IMG/VR virus record: IMGVR_UViG_3300050821_004070
Coordinates: 1 to 22,850 of that record
Source of the DNA: a virus
Strand: one strand, 5' to 3'
Length of the DNA stretch: 22,850 nt
Position numbers and translations under genes: made by a program. Below the pieces are notes generated by a model. It worked only from the letters and a program-made list of their open reading frames with translations, was not told the origin of the DNA and made no database searches. Shown piece by piece: positions 1 to 6,332 of the stretch (position 1 is the first letter of the stretch; the number at the start of each line of letters is the position of its first letter).

Positions 1-115
1 CCGTGTTAGTGCCGGTGACTCCGGTGATCGCGGCCTGTGTCGTGAACGTGTTCTTCGTGACTGCCGACGCCAGCGTGTAGAGCAGTTCTGCCTGGGTGCC
101 GGTGACAAAGCTCAT
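1..115 (-). CDS. Tail-associated protein, N-terminal fragment (runs off left edge)
   Basis: Only the first 38 codons are present; the gene continues beyond the left edge. The ATG at 115 follows a GGAGAGG ribosome-binding site that sits just after the stop of the DUF4038 gene, 14 bases away, so the two are probably co-translated. The protein opens MSFVTGTQAELLYTLASA. The MS..TGTQAE start resembles that of the 191-aa protein encoded downstream of the tape measure gene (11064-10489), which suggests a shared assembly or anchoring motif. The position at the end of the tail module points to a virion protein. Its function cannot be assigned from this fragment. Confidence 0.75.
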   Translation of the reverse strand, partial: MSFVTGTQAELLYTLASAVTKNTFTTQAAITGVTGTNT

Positions 116-129
116 CTATGCCTCTCCGT

Positions 130-1755
130 TCAGCGGGATGCCCGGTAGGTCTCGGCGGTCCTGGCCGCGTACCCGCGGCTGACCGCCGGCGGCGCCGGGA
201 GCGGCGCGAACGGCGCCGGGCCGACCAGCGCCAGCGCCCAGTCCGGGTCGCCCTGGCTGTTGTTTCCCTTGGCCGTGGAGTTGTACGTGGCCCCGGCCGT
301 GGTCGCGGACATCGCGCCGGTCACCGGGTCGATCCAGTACGGCGTGTAGCCAGGCTGGATCATCGCCTGGTTGATGGTGATCGTCACTGCCGCCGGGAGG
401 TACAGCAGCGCCAGGGTGCCGAACGGGGTGATGCTGGCCGCCACGTAGTCGTTGCTGGTGGCAGGCTCGTACTGGCCGGTGGTGGTGCCGGAGACCCGCT
501 GGGTGTCCCTGGTGCCCCGCCCGGCGGTGACCAGCGCCGACCCGGTAGCCGGGGCCAGGGTGTGCCAGCCGGGCAGCAGCTCGACGGCCTTGCGGATGTT
601 CCCCGCGTTGTTCGCCGCGAACCACTGCGTGCCCACCACGGCCGGCGCGGTCGACGGCCACTGCCACAGCGCCTCGTCGCCGATATCCCATCCCCGCGCG
701 CCGGAGGCGACGGCCCACCAGGCTTCCTGCCGCACCGCCCGGTCCAGCGCCCCCGCACCCGAGCCGCCCGCGTAGACGGACCCGCCCTGATAGAAATAGC
801 CGTCACCGTATATGCAGGCCAGGGGGCTGGGTTCGGCGTACATGGTCTCGATGGGAAGATACGACTCGTCGTACGCATACCCGAAATTGAACTGCGTGTT
901 CGACGTGCCCCACGCCGCCTGGCTGTTGAGGATCGACAGGGTGACCGTCGCGCCGGCGGTCGCGGTCTTGTTCATCACGAACGAGACCCCGGCAGTGACC
1001 GAGTTGATGACGGACCCGGCTTGTATCCCGGAGCCTGTCACGCTGGCGCCCACGTACTGCGCCGTGGCGTTGGAGTCGGTCACGGTCGCGCTGCCGTTCG
1101 TGGTGCCGCAGCCCGTGTCGTCGATCCGGAAGATGAACCGGCTGGATGACTGCGCATAGTTCTCGATGGCGATCGGATGCGTATCACCGCTGGCCCGCAG
1201 CCCGGTCAGCAGCGACGACAGGGACGAGTCGAACGTCCCGAAGTAGTCGTCCATGATCAGCCAGACCAGGTTCGGCTGGCTCTTGTACCGGGTCCCGATC
1301 GCGTTCCCGGCCGCCTGGTACTGGGTGCCGGTGAACCCGAACATGGCGTTGCCGGAGGTGTCCCAGTCCCAGTGCCCGCCGAAGGACAGGGCGATCGTGA
1401 TGCCGTTGACCTTCGCCGAGTTCAGCGCGTAGTCGATGACCGTCCAGTAGGTGCTGTTCAGCCCCGAGCTGGGGTTGTTGCCGGTGAACGGGGTCTGCCC
1501 GTTCCACATCTGCCCGTTCGTCGCGCCGCCGATGAACGTGGAGTTGAACATGTCCGAGTAGCAGATGGTGAACCCCTGGGAGGCCCGCGTCGCAAAGTAC
1601 GTGTCGAGGGTGGCCTGGTAGTTCCCGGAGTTCCACCGGCCCGAGTTGGTGAGCAGCGCCCATATCTCGTCGCCCAGCCACATCCGCGGGCTGCCGGACT
1701 GGTCGGCGAAGTACCCGGCGCCCGCGCCGCCCAGTCCGGTGATGTACGACGTCAA
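130..1755 (-). CDS. Apiosidase-like / DUF4038 glycoside-hydrolase-like tail protein
   Basis: A 541-aa protein that resembles the DUF4038 (apiosidase-like TIM barrel) family followed by its usual putative collagen-binding C-terminal domain. Visible family features are YFADQSGSPRMWLGDEIW (about residues 15-32), a SQGFTICYSDMF strand (59-70), PNLVWLIMDDYFG (161-173), ETMYAEPSP (303-311), VRQEAWWAVASGARGWDIG (341-359) and a C-terminal TPYWIDPVTGA strand (471-481). Residues about 213-275 form a Thr/Ser/Val-rich beta module typical of phage tail proteins, inserted inside the catalytic region. There is no signal peptide, which fits a virion component rather than a secreted enzyme. The start is TTG at 1755, 3 nt after the upstream stop, so translation is probably coupled; the RBS is poor. 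Likely role (inference): binding or trimming a host surface glycan at the tail tip. Catalytic residues were not assigned. Confidence 0.72.
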   Translation of the reverse strand: MTSYITGLGGAGAGYFADQSGSPRMWLGDEIWALLTNSGRWNSGNYQATLDTYFATRASQGFTICYSDMFNSTFIGGATNGQMWNGQTPFTGNNPSSGLNSTYWTVIDYALNSAKVNGITIALSFGGHWDWDTSGNAMFGFTGTQYQAAGNAIGTRYKSQPNLVWLIMDDYFGTFDSSLSSLLTGLRASGDTHPIAIENYAQSSSRFIFRIDDTGCGTTNGSATVTDSNATAQYVGASVTGSGIQAGSVINSVTAGVSFVMNKTATAGATVTLSILNSQAAWGTSNTQFNFGYAYDESYLPIETMYAEPSPLACIYGDGYFYQGGSVYAGGSGAGALDRAVRQEAWWAVASGARGWDIGDEALWQWPSTAPAVVGTQWFAANNAGNIRKAVELLPGWHTLAPATGSALVTAGRGTRDTQRVSGTTTGQYEPATSNDYVAASITPFGTLALLYLPAAVTITINQAMIQPGYTPYWIDPVTGAMSATTAGATYNSTAKGNNSQGDPDWALALVGPAPFAPLPAPPAVSRGYAARTAETYRASR

Positions 1756-1758
1756 GTG

Positions 1759-2244
1759 CTACTCGGAGACGATCAGGTCGATGAATACCGGCGTCGAGGT
1801 CGCGACCGAGGCGGTGACGAACAGGTGCACGCCGGCGTTCGCGGCGGCGTTCGCGATCGCGGGGACGCCCCACTCGTAACCGAGCGGCGGGAATTCCTCC
1901 CACGCGCTGCCGGTGGTCTGCGGAAGCTCCTGCTCCCACAGGATCGTGCCGACAGTCGGGGCGGTGGACCAGGTGATGCAGCCCTGGCAGATCGACGCGG
2001 GCGCGGAGAAGTCATGCGGGCTGCCGCTGGACAGGGACGTGCCGGTCGGGGTGTTCGCCGGGCGCGCGAGCTGGAACAGCAGGGAGTTGCCGGCAGCGGC
2101 GGCTGTGACGCCGATGTCGACGCGGACGCCGACGACCCAGCCGCGCTTCGCGGCAGTGCCGAACACGGAGCTGACCGCGGTCGCGCTCGTCGACGCGATA
2201 GCGACCGAGCCGCTGCGGAAGGTAAAAATGTCACTAATCGCCAT
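1759..2244 (-). CDS. Small beta-rich virion (probable tail) protein
   Basis: A 161-aa protein starting MAISDIFTFRSGSVAIAS. The ATG at 2244 is chosen because GGAGG lies 7 nt upstream; an in-frame ATG farther out at 2298 would place the start beyond the terminator hairpin. The sequence is Ala/Thr/Ser-rich with alternating hydrophobic strands (WVVGVRVDIGV, LLFQLARP, HLFVTASVA, VFIDLIVSE) and reads as an all-beta, jelly-roll-like fold without catalytic motifs. It lies between the HNH gene's terminators and the DUF4038 tail enzyme, with stop and start 3 nt apart, so it probably belongs to the tail-fibre or tip group. No specific family was recognised. Confidence 0.72.
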   Translation of the reverse strand: MAISDIFTFRSGSVAIASTSATAVSSVFGTAAKRGWVVGVRVDIGVTAAAAGNSLLFQLARPANTPTGTSLSSGSPHDFSAPASICQGCITWSTAPTVGTILWEQELPQTTGSAWEEFPPLGYEWGVPAIANAAANAGVHLFVTASVATSTPVFIDLIVSE

Positions 2245-2267
2245 CGTCTGCCTCCGGAGAGTAATAA

Positions 2268-2290
2268 AGCCCCGGTGGAGGACCGGGGCT
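2268..2290 (-). terminator. Intrinsic terminator hairpin 1 (minus strand)
   Basis: An 8-bp perfect stem, AGCCCCGG/CCGGGGCT, closes a 7-nt loop. On the minus strand it is followed by TTTATTA. It lies 23 bases upstream of the start codon at 2244, so besides ending transcription from the HNH side it could act as an attenuator for the tail genes 2244-1. A second hairpin with the same AGCCCC/GGGGCT base lies 13 nt before it. Confidence 0.65.
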
Positions 2291-2295
2291 GCGGG

Positions 2296-2329
2296 CAAAG
2301 AAAAGCCCCGTGCCGGATGGCAAGGGGCT
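2296..2329 (-). terminator. Intrinsic terminator hairpin 2 (minus strand)
   Basis: A 6-bp outer stem AGCCCC/GGGGCT (2304-2309 with 2324-2329), one G/A mismatch, then a 4-bp inner stem TGCC/GGCA around a GGAT loop. On the minus strand it is followed directly by TTTTCTTT, making it the clearest rho-independent terminator in the window. It is the first of two tandem terminators downstream of the HNH gene. Confidence 0.75.
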
Positions 2330-2366
2330 GATGGGGATGTGCAGGCCGGGGCGGCGGTGCACGAAC

Positions 2367-2395
2367 GTCCGCAGGCTGAGCGCTAGCCTGCGGAC
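2367..2395. repeat. Perfect 11-bp inverted repeat downstream of the HNH gene
   Basis: GTCCGCAGGCT and its exact complement AGCCTGCGGAC flank a 7-nt loop, GAGCGCT, which contains the palindrome AGCGCT. Neither strand carries a U-tract, so a simple intrinsic terminator is unlikely. It lies 36 bases beyond the HNH stop and could be an mRNA 3'-end structure or a protein-binding site. Confidence 0.6.
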
Positions 2396-2430
2396 TGGCT
2401 AAGGAGCGAAACCGGCCCGGCGTACAGCGC

Positions 2431-3393
2431 TCACCGGACGAGAAGGCGCGACGGCATCACGTCAGGATGGAACCAGTGGTATTCAGTCAGCCGGGCGATC
2501 CAGGCGACGAACTCATCGAAGGACATGTCCCGCTTGGCGTGGTTGCAGATCTTGCACGCGGTGATGACGTTATCGAGGGCGTACCCCTTGGAGTTGTCCA
2601 CCCGGTCGATGCCGTTGTAGACCCACTCTCCCCCGCCATGTGACCAGGGCTTGCCCACCATGCTCGGCGGGGCGCCGCAATAGAAGCAGTCCATCGCGGC
2701 CAGCCGGTCGAAGTCGGCCCCGGTCAGATCCCAGGAGATCCCCCGGGTCTCGGCGTTTTTCCGGTATGAGCGGAACACCCTGTTCCTGGCGGCGTCGCCG
2801 GGAAGACAGCCCTTACCGGGCTTCCTCCTCCAGCAGCCGCAACTCTTGGTATGGCCGCAGCTGAGGGCGGTCCCCCGAACAGTTACCTCGTTTCCGCAGT
2901 CGCACTTGCATAGCCACCAGAAGAAATCATCGCCACTGTCCGGCTCGCGCTCAATGGGGCGGATCGCGGTGAGCCTGCCGAATCGCACACCCGTCCGGTC
3001 GACAAATCCCTTCTTGCACCCGCAAGATGCATCCTTGCTCTTGAGTAGGACGAACAGCCTGCGTTCGTACTCGTTGCCGCAGTCGCAGAGAAGGCGCACG
3101 CCTCGGGTGGGATGCTTGCCGCTCGGCTCTGGGATCAGGATCTCCGGGTCGATGACGACGCTGCGGCCGATCCGCTGGCCGACCTCGACGGCCAGTCTCC
3201 GGCTCCCCGGCACCGTCCTGCCGGCCGGCGGTTTGTAGTGCCCTCGGATGAACCTCAGTGGCTGGCCCTTGACCTGACCGCGCTTCGGGGCGGTTCTCGT
3301 GGCGATCGGCGCGGGCTGGCCGCAGCCGCACTCGCAGAGCTTCGCGGGGGCTGGCGGTATCTCGTCGCCAGCGTCGAACGTACTCTGTTCCAT
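2431..3393 (-). CDS. HNH homing-type endonuclease with three Cys-rich modules
   Basis: A 320-aa protein. The C-terminal nuclease has the phage HNH pattern: CFYCG (236-240), GIDRVDNSKGY (261-271, containing the catalytic-region D), then CKICNHAK (280-287) and SFDEFVAWI. Upstream are two tandem modules of the form GxRxGR...CDCGN...SCGC: CDCGN at 103-107 and 164-168, and SCGC at 123-126 and 184-187. The first 55 residues carry another Cys-rich unit, CECGCGQPAP...RFIRGHYK. These modules are common in phage homing endonucleases and probably bind zinc and DNA. The ATG at 3393 has GAGGT 6 nt upstream. It is wedged between the endolysin/plus-strand gene and the distal tail genes and ends before tandem terminators, as a self-contained insertion would. 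Its target site is unknown. Confidence 0.88.
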   Translation of the reverse strand: MEQSTFDAGDEIPPAPAKLCECGCGQPAPIATRTAPKRGQVKGQPLRFIRGHYKPPAGRTVPGSRRLAVEVGQRIGRSVVIDPEILIPEPSGKHPTRGVRLLCDCGNEYERRLFVLLKSKDASCGCKKGFVDRTGVRFGRLTAIRPIEREPDSGDDFFWWLCKCDCGNEVTVRGTALSCGHTKSCGCWRRKPGKGCLPGDAARNRVFRSYRKNAETRGISWDLTGADFDRLAAMDCFYCGAPPSMVGKPWSHGGGEWVYNGIDRVDNSKGYALDNVITACKICNHAKRDMSFDEFVAWIARLTEYHWFHPDVMPSRLLVR

Positions 3394-3429
3394 GTCGGAC
3401 CTCTTGGCTTAGTCGGCTAGGTCTGGCAC

Positions 3430-3460
3430 GCCCCGGCGGTGTGCAACCACTGTCCGGGGC
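3430..3460. repeat. Inverted repeat in HNH/plus-gene divergent region
   Basis: GCCCCGG (3430-3436) pairs with CCGGGGC (3454-3460). The 17-nt interior contains a small GGT/ACC stem. The 7-bp arms match the core of the terminator hairpin at 2268-2290, so the HNH gene has the same inverted-repeat core on both sides. No U-tract follows on either strand. It may structure the HNH 5' leader or mark the edge of an inserted unit. Confidence 0.5.
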
Positions 3461-3536
3461 ACCTTCGTAAATTCTAGCGGAAAATGCGACTCCAGCAGGT
3501 AGGCAGGCGAGCGCGTGCGGAACTCGCTGCGGCGCG

Positions 3537-3551
3537 TGCCATGCTTACGGG
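3537..3551 (+). promoter_or_regulatory. Extended -10-like element, leaderless spacing
   Basis: TGC followed by CATGCT (3540-3545), then exactly 6 nt before the ATG at 3552. The A at hexamer position 2 and T at position 6 match the two most conserved -10 bases. The 6-nt gap puts the predicted transcription start on the first base of the start codon. No clear -35 is seen. Its weight comes from the same pattern recurring before three other plus-strand genes. Confidence 0.45.
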
Positions 3552-3764
3552 ATGAGATTCCGGAGCGGCGGCCGTCGCGGGAAGAGGCCGGTCCGGGCGC
3601 ACAGCTCCGGCGGCGCGACCCACAACAAGAGCACCGTGCCGGGAGAATTGCAGGTCACTATCTGGGGGACGGTGGACAAGGAGCCGGACCGGGAGGTCGC
3701 CCTAGTCCTCGGCGAGGACGGCGTGAAGATGCTGAAAGCCGCCCTTGAGCGGTTCGGTCTCTAG
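3552..3764 (+). CDS. Small plus-strand moron-like protein (70 aa)
   Basis: A 70-aa protein with a basic N-terminus (RFRSGGRRGKRPVRAH) and a more conventional C-terminal half: LQVTIWGTVDKEPDREVALV, then GEDGVKMLKAALERFGL, which reads as two beta strands and a helix. No family was recognised. It runs opposite to the structural genes and converges on the endolysin gene; the two TAG stops overlap (3762-3764 on plus, 3761-3763 on minus). There is no convincing ribosome-binding site; an extended -10-like element 6 nt upstream suggests a leaderless mRNA. No terminator follows, so transcription may continue antisense to the endolysin. This frame is preferred over the overlapping Arg/Pro-rich frame because its composition is protein-like. 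Confidence 0.62.
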   Translation: MRFRSGGRRGKRPVRAHSSGGATHNKSTVPGELQVTIWGTVDKEPDREVALVLGEDGVKMLKAALERFGL

Positions 3765-4540
3765 CCCGGCAGCCACAGCTTCAGGCCCGCAGGCATCGCC
3801 TTGCGCGGATCGGTGGTCCCCGCGAACACGCCGTTGAGGTAGGCGGCAATGTCCGGCGGGTAGACAGCGCCGGGCGAGTGCTCGGCAGTGAGCCGCAGGA
3901 TCGCGGAGACGTCGGTGTGCTGCTGCGCGGCCAGCGCGGCAAGGGGGAGCTGTCCGGCGGTGATCCACTGGCGGACGGCTGGCGGGGCCGCTGTTCCTCC
4001 CTGGCGGATCGACATGGCGAGGGCGATGATCTGGGGACGCTGGGCAGCGCGCACAGGCCCGGGGCACTGCAGGTGCCCGCCCCAGGCCTGCCCGCCGTCG
4101 CTATGCAGGATCAGGCCCTGCCCGTTCACGTCGTCGGTGATCTTCAGCGGGAAGCCGTCGAACGCGCTGCACGCCTCGAAGATCTGCGCGAACGTCGTGA
4201 TCTGCGCCGGGGTCAGCGGGACGGACGGGTGCGTGCCGTCCTCGTCCTCGATGCCCCGCCACGCCTCGTTGCCGCCCGCCTGGGACCACGCGGTGAGGCC
4301 CTTGCCGACCGGGACGTACTGGTGGCACGACCCGTCGGCGGCGATCGAGAAGAACGCCGAAACCTGATTGGCCTTGTTCATGAACGTCGCCACCGTGCCG
4401 GCCTCGAAGCCGTCCTCGGTGTGGAGCACGACGCCGCGGCCGGTCCCGAACCCGGTTCCGTGGTTCGGTGTCAGCAGGTGCGTGATCCGGATCGGCCCCT
4501 GGAGCCAGCCGTCCGGGTCGAAGTGGCGCTTCAGGCTCAT
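3761..4540 (-). CDS. Endolysin, N-acetylmuramoyl-L-alanine amidase (Amidase_2-like)
   Basis: A 259-aa protein. The N-terminal domain (about residues 15-180) has Amidase_2/PGRP landmarks: GVVLHTEDG with H40, a QVSAFFSIAADGSCHQYV strand pair (59-76), LTAWSQAGGNE, and LILHSDGGQAWGGHLQCPGP with H146 and C159 as candidate zinc ligands (H156 nearby). This family cuts the bond between muramic acid and the stem peptide. The C-terminal segment (about 195-259, LAALAAQQHTDVSAILRLTAEHS ending LKLWLPG) resembles a LysM-like wall-binding tail. The ATG at 4540 follows AGGGGAC and overlaps the upstream stop (ATGA), so it is translationally coupled to the preceding small membrane protein. No signal peptide is present, so export should depend on a holin. 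Confidence 0.9.
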   Translation of the reverse strand: MSLKRHFDPDGWLQGPIRITHLLTPNHGTGFGTGRGVVLHTEDGFEAGTVATFMNKANQVSAFFSIAADGSCHQYVPVGKGLTAWSQAGGNEAWRGIEDEDGTHPSVPLTPAQITTFAQIFEACSAFDGFPLKITDDVNGQGLILHSDGGQAWGGHLQCPGPVRAAQRPQIIALAMSIRQGGTAAPPAVRQWITAGQLPLAALAAQQHTDVSAILRLTAEHSPGAVYPPDIAAYLNGVFAGTTDPRKAMPAGLKLWLPG

Positions 4541-4866
4541 CGCGTCCCCTGATTCCGTTGGTCGATGCGGGCGATGTGGCGCCGGGCCGGTGCCCGGCTG
4601 CCCGGATGCCGGGGATGGTGGCGCCGGCAAAGGCGGTAGGTCACGCCTGACGCCTCGTCGGTCAGGTCGTGATGGCCCAGCCGGAAGCACCAGCGGGTGT
4701 GGCAGTTGTGCTTGCGGTAGACGGCGACCAGGCCGCCGACCAGCGTCACCTCGCCGAGGTCGGACGCGATACCGCCCCAGAAGGCGCCGTCCGGCGCGAC
4801 CCCGGGCTCGTTCAGGCTCCCCGTGTGGTAGGCGAGCCAGTGCTGGAAGACGTGCCACCAGGGCAT
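4537..4866 (-). CDS. Small membrane protein with Cys/His knuckle, lysis cassette
   Basis: A 109-aa protein starting MPWWHVFQHWLAYHTGS. One hydrophobic segment (about residues 28-52, FWGGIASDLGEVTLVGGLVAVY) is followed by a Cys/His pattern: HNCHTRWC...GHH...YRLCRRHHP, which could bind a metal. The tail is basic and Pro/Arg-rich. The gene lies directly upstream of the endolysin, sharing an ATGA overlap, and its ATG at 4866 has AGGAG 5 nt upstream, just after the previous stop. Comparable small proteins beside lysins are familiar from actinophages but have no established role that I can name. A lysis accessory or membrane-anchored regulator is inferred from position only. Confidence 0.75.
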   Translation of the reverse strand: MPWWHVFQHWLAYHTGSLNEPGVAPDGAFWGGIASDLGEVTLVGGLVAVYRKHNCHTRWCFRLGHHDLTDEASGVTYRLCRRHHPRHPGSRAPARRHIARIDQRNQGTR

Positions 4867-4877
4867 GTGCGCTCCTG

Positions 4878-5045
4878 TCAGCCCGGCGGCCTGCGCCACA
4901 GCGGCCAGAACAGGTGCGCGGCCACCGCGGCAAGCCCCAGGATGACCAGGGACCTCCAGTCGAACCACACGGGCAGCCCGCCGGTACCGGTGCCGCGCGC
5001 GAACCACGCGAGGATGAACAGGACCAGGGCGATTACGGCGAACAT
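4878..5045 (-). CDS. 55-aa two-TM protein, candidate holin
   Basis: Starts MFAVIALVLFILAWFARG, giving a first hydrophobic segment at residues 1-15, then a short Gly-rich turn, then SLVILGLAAVAAHLFWPLW (about 33-51), and a basic RRPPG end. Two TM segments in 55 residues with a charged tail is the form of a small class II-type holin. An AAGGGA motif lies upstream of the ATG at 5045. It sits between two other membrane-protein genes and two genes upstream of the endolysin. Holin identity is inferred; neighbouring membrane proteins are alternatives. Confidence 0.68.
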   Translation of the reverse strand: MFAVIALVLFILAWFARGTGTGGLPVWFDWRSLVILGLAAVAAHLFWPLWRRPPG

Positions 5046-5064
5046 GGGATCACGTCCCTTCCGA

Positions 5065-5490
5065 TCACGGTGCCTTCTCGTCGCTGGCGGCCTGGGCCTT
5101 GTGCCGCCTGCCGGGCAGGCCCCGTACCGCGCGCCACGCACCGCGCAGGAGATGCCCCGCGAACTGGCGGGGAGTCAGCCCGATCCCTGCCGCCTGCTCC
5201 CTGATCACGAACCAGACGCGGCCCCACGTGGCGATGCCGATCAGGGCGATGGAGGCGACGGTGAACCAGGCGAAGCTCAGGCTCTCGAAGGAGAACCCGA
5301 ACAGCCTGTGCAGCACCGGGGGGGTCAGCGCCAGCGCCAGTCCCGAGTCCAGGGTGATGAGCATCTTGCCGATGTCCGTCCGGTACCCGCGCGCCAGCGC
5401 GATGTAGACGACCAGGAACGCGGCCGACGCGGACCAGGCGAAGAACACCACGTCACCGCCGAGATCGGCGAGGAGCTGCGCCTGGGTCAT
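5065..5490 (-). CDS. Three-TM phage membrane protein, lysis region
   Basis: A 141-aa protein with three likely membrane segments: VVFFAWSASAAFLVVYIAL (about 14-32), MLITLDSGLALALTPPVL (about 43-60) and FAWFTVASIALIGIATW (about 73-89). A basic cytoplasmic tail follows (RRHKAQAASDEKAP at the end). The arrangement of an RGYRTDIGK stretch between TM1 and TM2 is familiar from actinophage membrane proteins. The ATG at 5490 overlaps the previous stop (ATGA) and follows GGGGGGAAG. It is an alternative holin or antiholin candidate; sequence alone does not decide. Confidence 0.72.
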   Translation of the reverse strand: MTQAQLLADLGGDVVFFAWSASAAFLVVYIALARGYRTDIGKMLITLDSGLALALTPPVLHRLFGFSFESLSFAWFTVASIALIGIATWGRVWFVIREQAAGIGLTPRQFAGHLLRGAWRAVRGLPGRRHKAQAASDEKAP

Positions 5491-5732
5491 TGCTTCCCCC
5501 CGCCGTGCTGCACGCTGTCAAGGATCATGTCGGCCAGGTGGTTCCGTTCCCGCATGGCGCGGAGCTCCGAGATGATCGTGCGTTTCTCGTGTGCGGCCTG
5601 CGCGTCGGCGCCAGCCCGGACCTGGGTTGCGGAGGCGAGCCGCTCGCTTGCCTCCGCCCCGGCCGATATCGCCTGGGTGACGGCCCGTTCCGCGTCACCC
5701 GTGCGAGGCTCGCGTTTCCTAAGCAGCCTCAT
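5487..5732 (-). CDS. Small helical protein with RERNHLA motif, lysis cassette
   Basis: An 81-aa protein beginning MRLLRKREPRTGDAERAV, then Ala/Glu-rich helix, then LRAMRERNHLADMILDSV near the C-terminus. The RERNHxA motif recalls a short actinophage protein family often found beside holin-like genes; I know no biochemical function for it. No membrane segment is present, and a short coiled coil or helical hairpin is likely. The ATG at 5732 follows GGAGG. The gene overlaps the previous one by 14 nt and the next by an ATGA, so it is tightly coupled to both. Confidence 0.72.
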   Translation of the reverse strand: MRLLRKREPRTGDAERAVTQAISAGAEASERLASATQVRAGADAQAAHEKRTIISELRAMRERNHLADMILDSVQHGGGKQ

Positions 5733-6033
5733 GGGTCCTCCGCCGGAGGTCTTCGAGCAGCTCGCGGGCCAGCTTCGCGGTCTCCACTGCGGCGTCGGCC
5801 CGCTCGGTCTGGGCGATGTTCGCGGCCCGCAGCTCATCGCCGGCCTTGCGCTCCGTCTCCCGCGCTGCCCGCTCGGCCTCGTAGGCGGATTTCCAGTCGT
5901 CGGCTTCCTTCTCGATCCGCTGCACTTCCTGCCGGGTGGCCAGGATGCCGGAGAGGATGAGGATGACGATGATCGCGGTGCCTGCGCCCGCCGAGGACAG
6001 GATGGCGGTGATGATGCCCGAGTCAACCGGCAT
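5719..6033 (-). CDS. N-terminal TM plus coiled-coil protein, lysis cassette
   Basis: A 104-aa protein. Residues about 7-30 (IITAILSSAGAGTAIIVILILSGI) form one membrane segment. From about residue 33 onward there is a long charged helix, rich in Glu/Arg/Ala (QEVQRIEKEADDWKSAYEAE and on), ending ELLEDLRRRTHEAA. One TM helix with an extended coiled coil is the form of many actinophage holin-like proteins and also resembles an i-spanin, though Gram-positive hosts do not need spanins. The ATG at 6033 follows AGGGGGGCGC. It is the first clear membrane gene of the lysis cassette. Confidence 0.75.
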   Translation of the reverse strand: MPVDSGIITAILSSAGAGTAIIVILILSGILATRQEVQRIEKEADDWKSAYEAERAARETERKAGDELRAANIAQTERADAAVETAKLARELLEDLRRRTHEAA

Positions 6034-6138
6034 GCGCCCCCCTGGCTGCGTCGGCCGGCCCGGGGCCGGTCAGGACCAGTACCCTCCGGGCGGGTTCGGG
6101 CACCTGCCCCCTGGGGACGCTCGCGGGACGGGCCGGAG
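6034..6138. other. Short spacer before the lysis cassette
   Basis: This 105-nt stretch has no convincing gene. It contains a GC-only inverted repeat, CCGGCC/GGCCGG (6055-6060 with 6064-6069), with a 3-nt loop and no U-tract. Codons after the TGA at 6139-6141 stay open in frame for 22 codons to a second TGA at 6070 but have no start codon. Confidence 0.5.
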
Positions 6139-6330
6139 TCAGAGCGGCGTGAGCTGCGCCGGCCGGAACGTCGCCGGCGGCCGGCCGTCCAGCGCGACGG
6201 TGATCCGCGCGTTCGCCCCGGTGCCCTGCCGGGCCCGGATAGTCCCCTTGCGGTGCGGCGCGGCGGCCTCCCGGACCCGCCGGCAGGGCCGCCACTGCTG
6301 CTGGAATACCTGCGCCGCCGCGGCCACCGG
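6139..6330 (-). CDS. Small basic protein (63 aa) after the minor tail gene
   Basis: A short frame opened by GTG at 6330, with GGAG 9 nt upstream inside the last codons of the large tail gene. The product is basic: QVFQQQWRPCRRVREAAAPH, then GTIRARQGTGANARITVALD ending PATFRPAQLTPL. The C-terminal half reads like two beta strands (ARITVALDGR, ATFRPAQL). The start codon overlaps the upstream stop region closely, which favours a real coupled gene. No family is recognised, and the short length makes this the least certain gene of the tail-to-lysis junction. Confidence 0.45.
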   Translation of the reverse strand, partial: PVAAAAQVFQQQWRPCRRVREAAAPHRKGTIRARQGTGANARITVALDGRPPATFRPAQLTPL

Positions 6331-6332
6331 GC

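Noticed and set aside
3702-4067. Minus-strand Arg/Pro/Ala frame inside the endolysin region
   Set aside because: Shadow of the amidase gene in another frame; no RBS and low-complexity composition.
4541-4933. Extension of the endolysin N-terminus upstream of 4540
   Set aside because: The extra part is Arg/Pro-rich shadow of the 109-aa membrane protein gene; ATG 4540 has a good RBS and an ATGA overlap.
6070-6141. Stop-codon readthrough past the TGA at 6139 giving 22 more codons ending YWS
   Set aside because: The ending resembles that of the large tail protein, but there is no readthrough context and the length is too short to judge.
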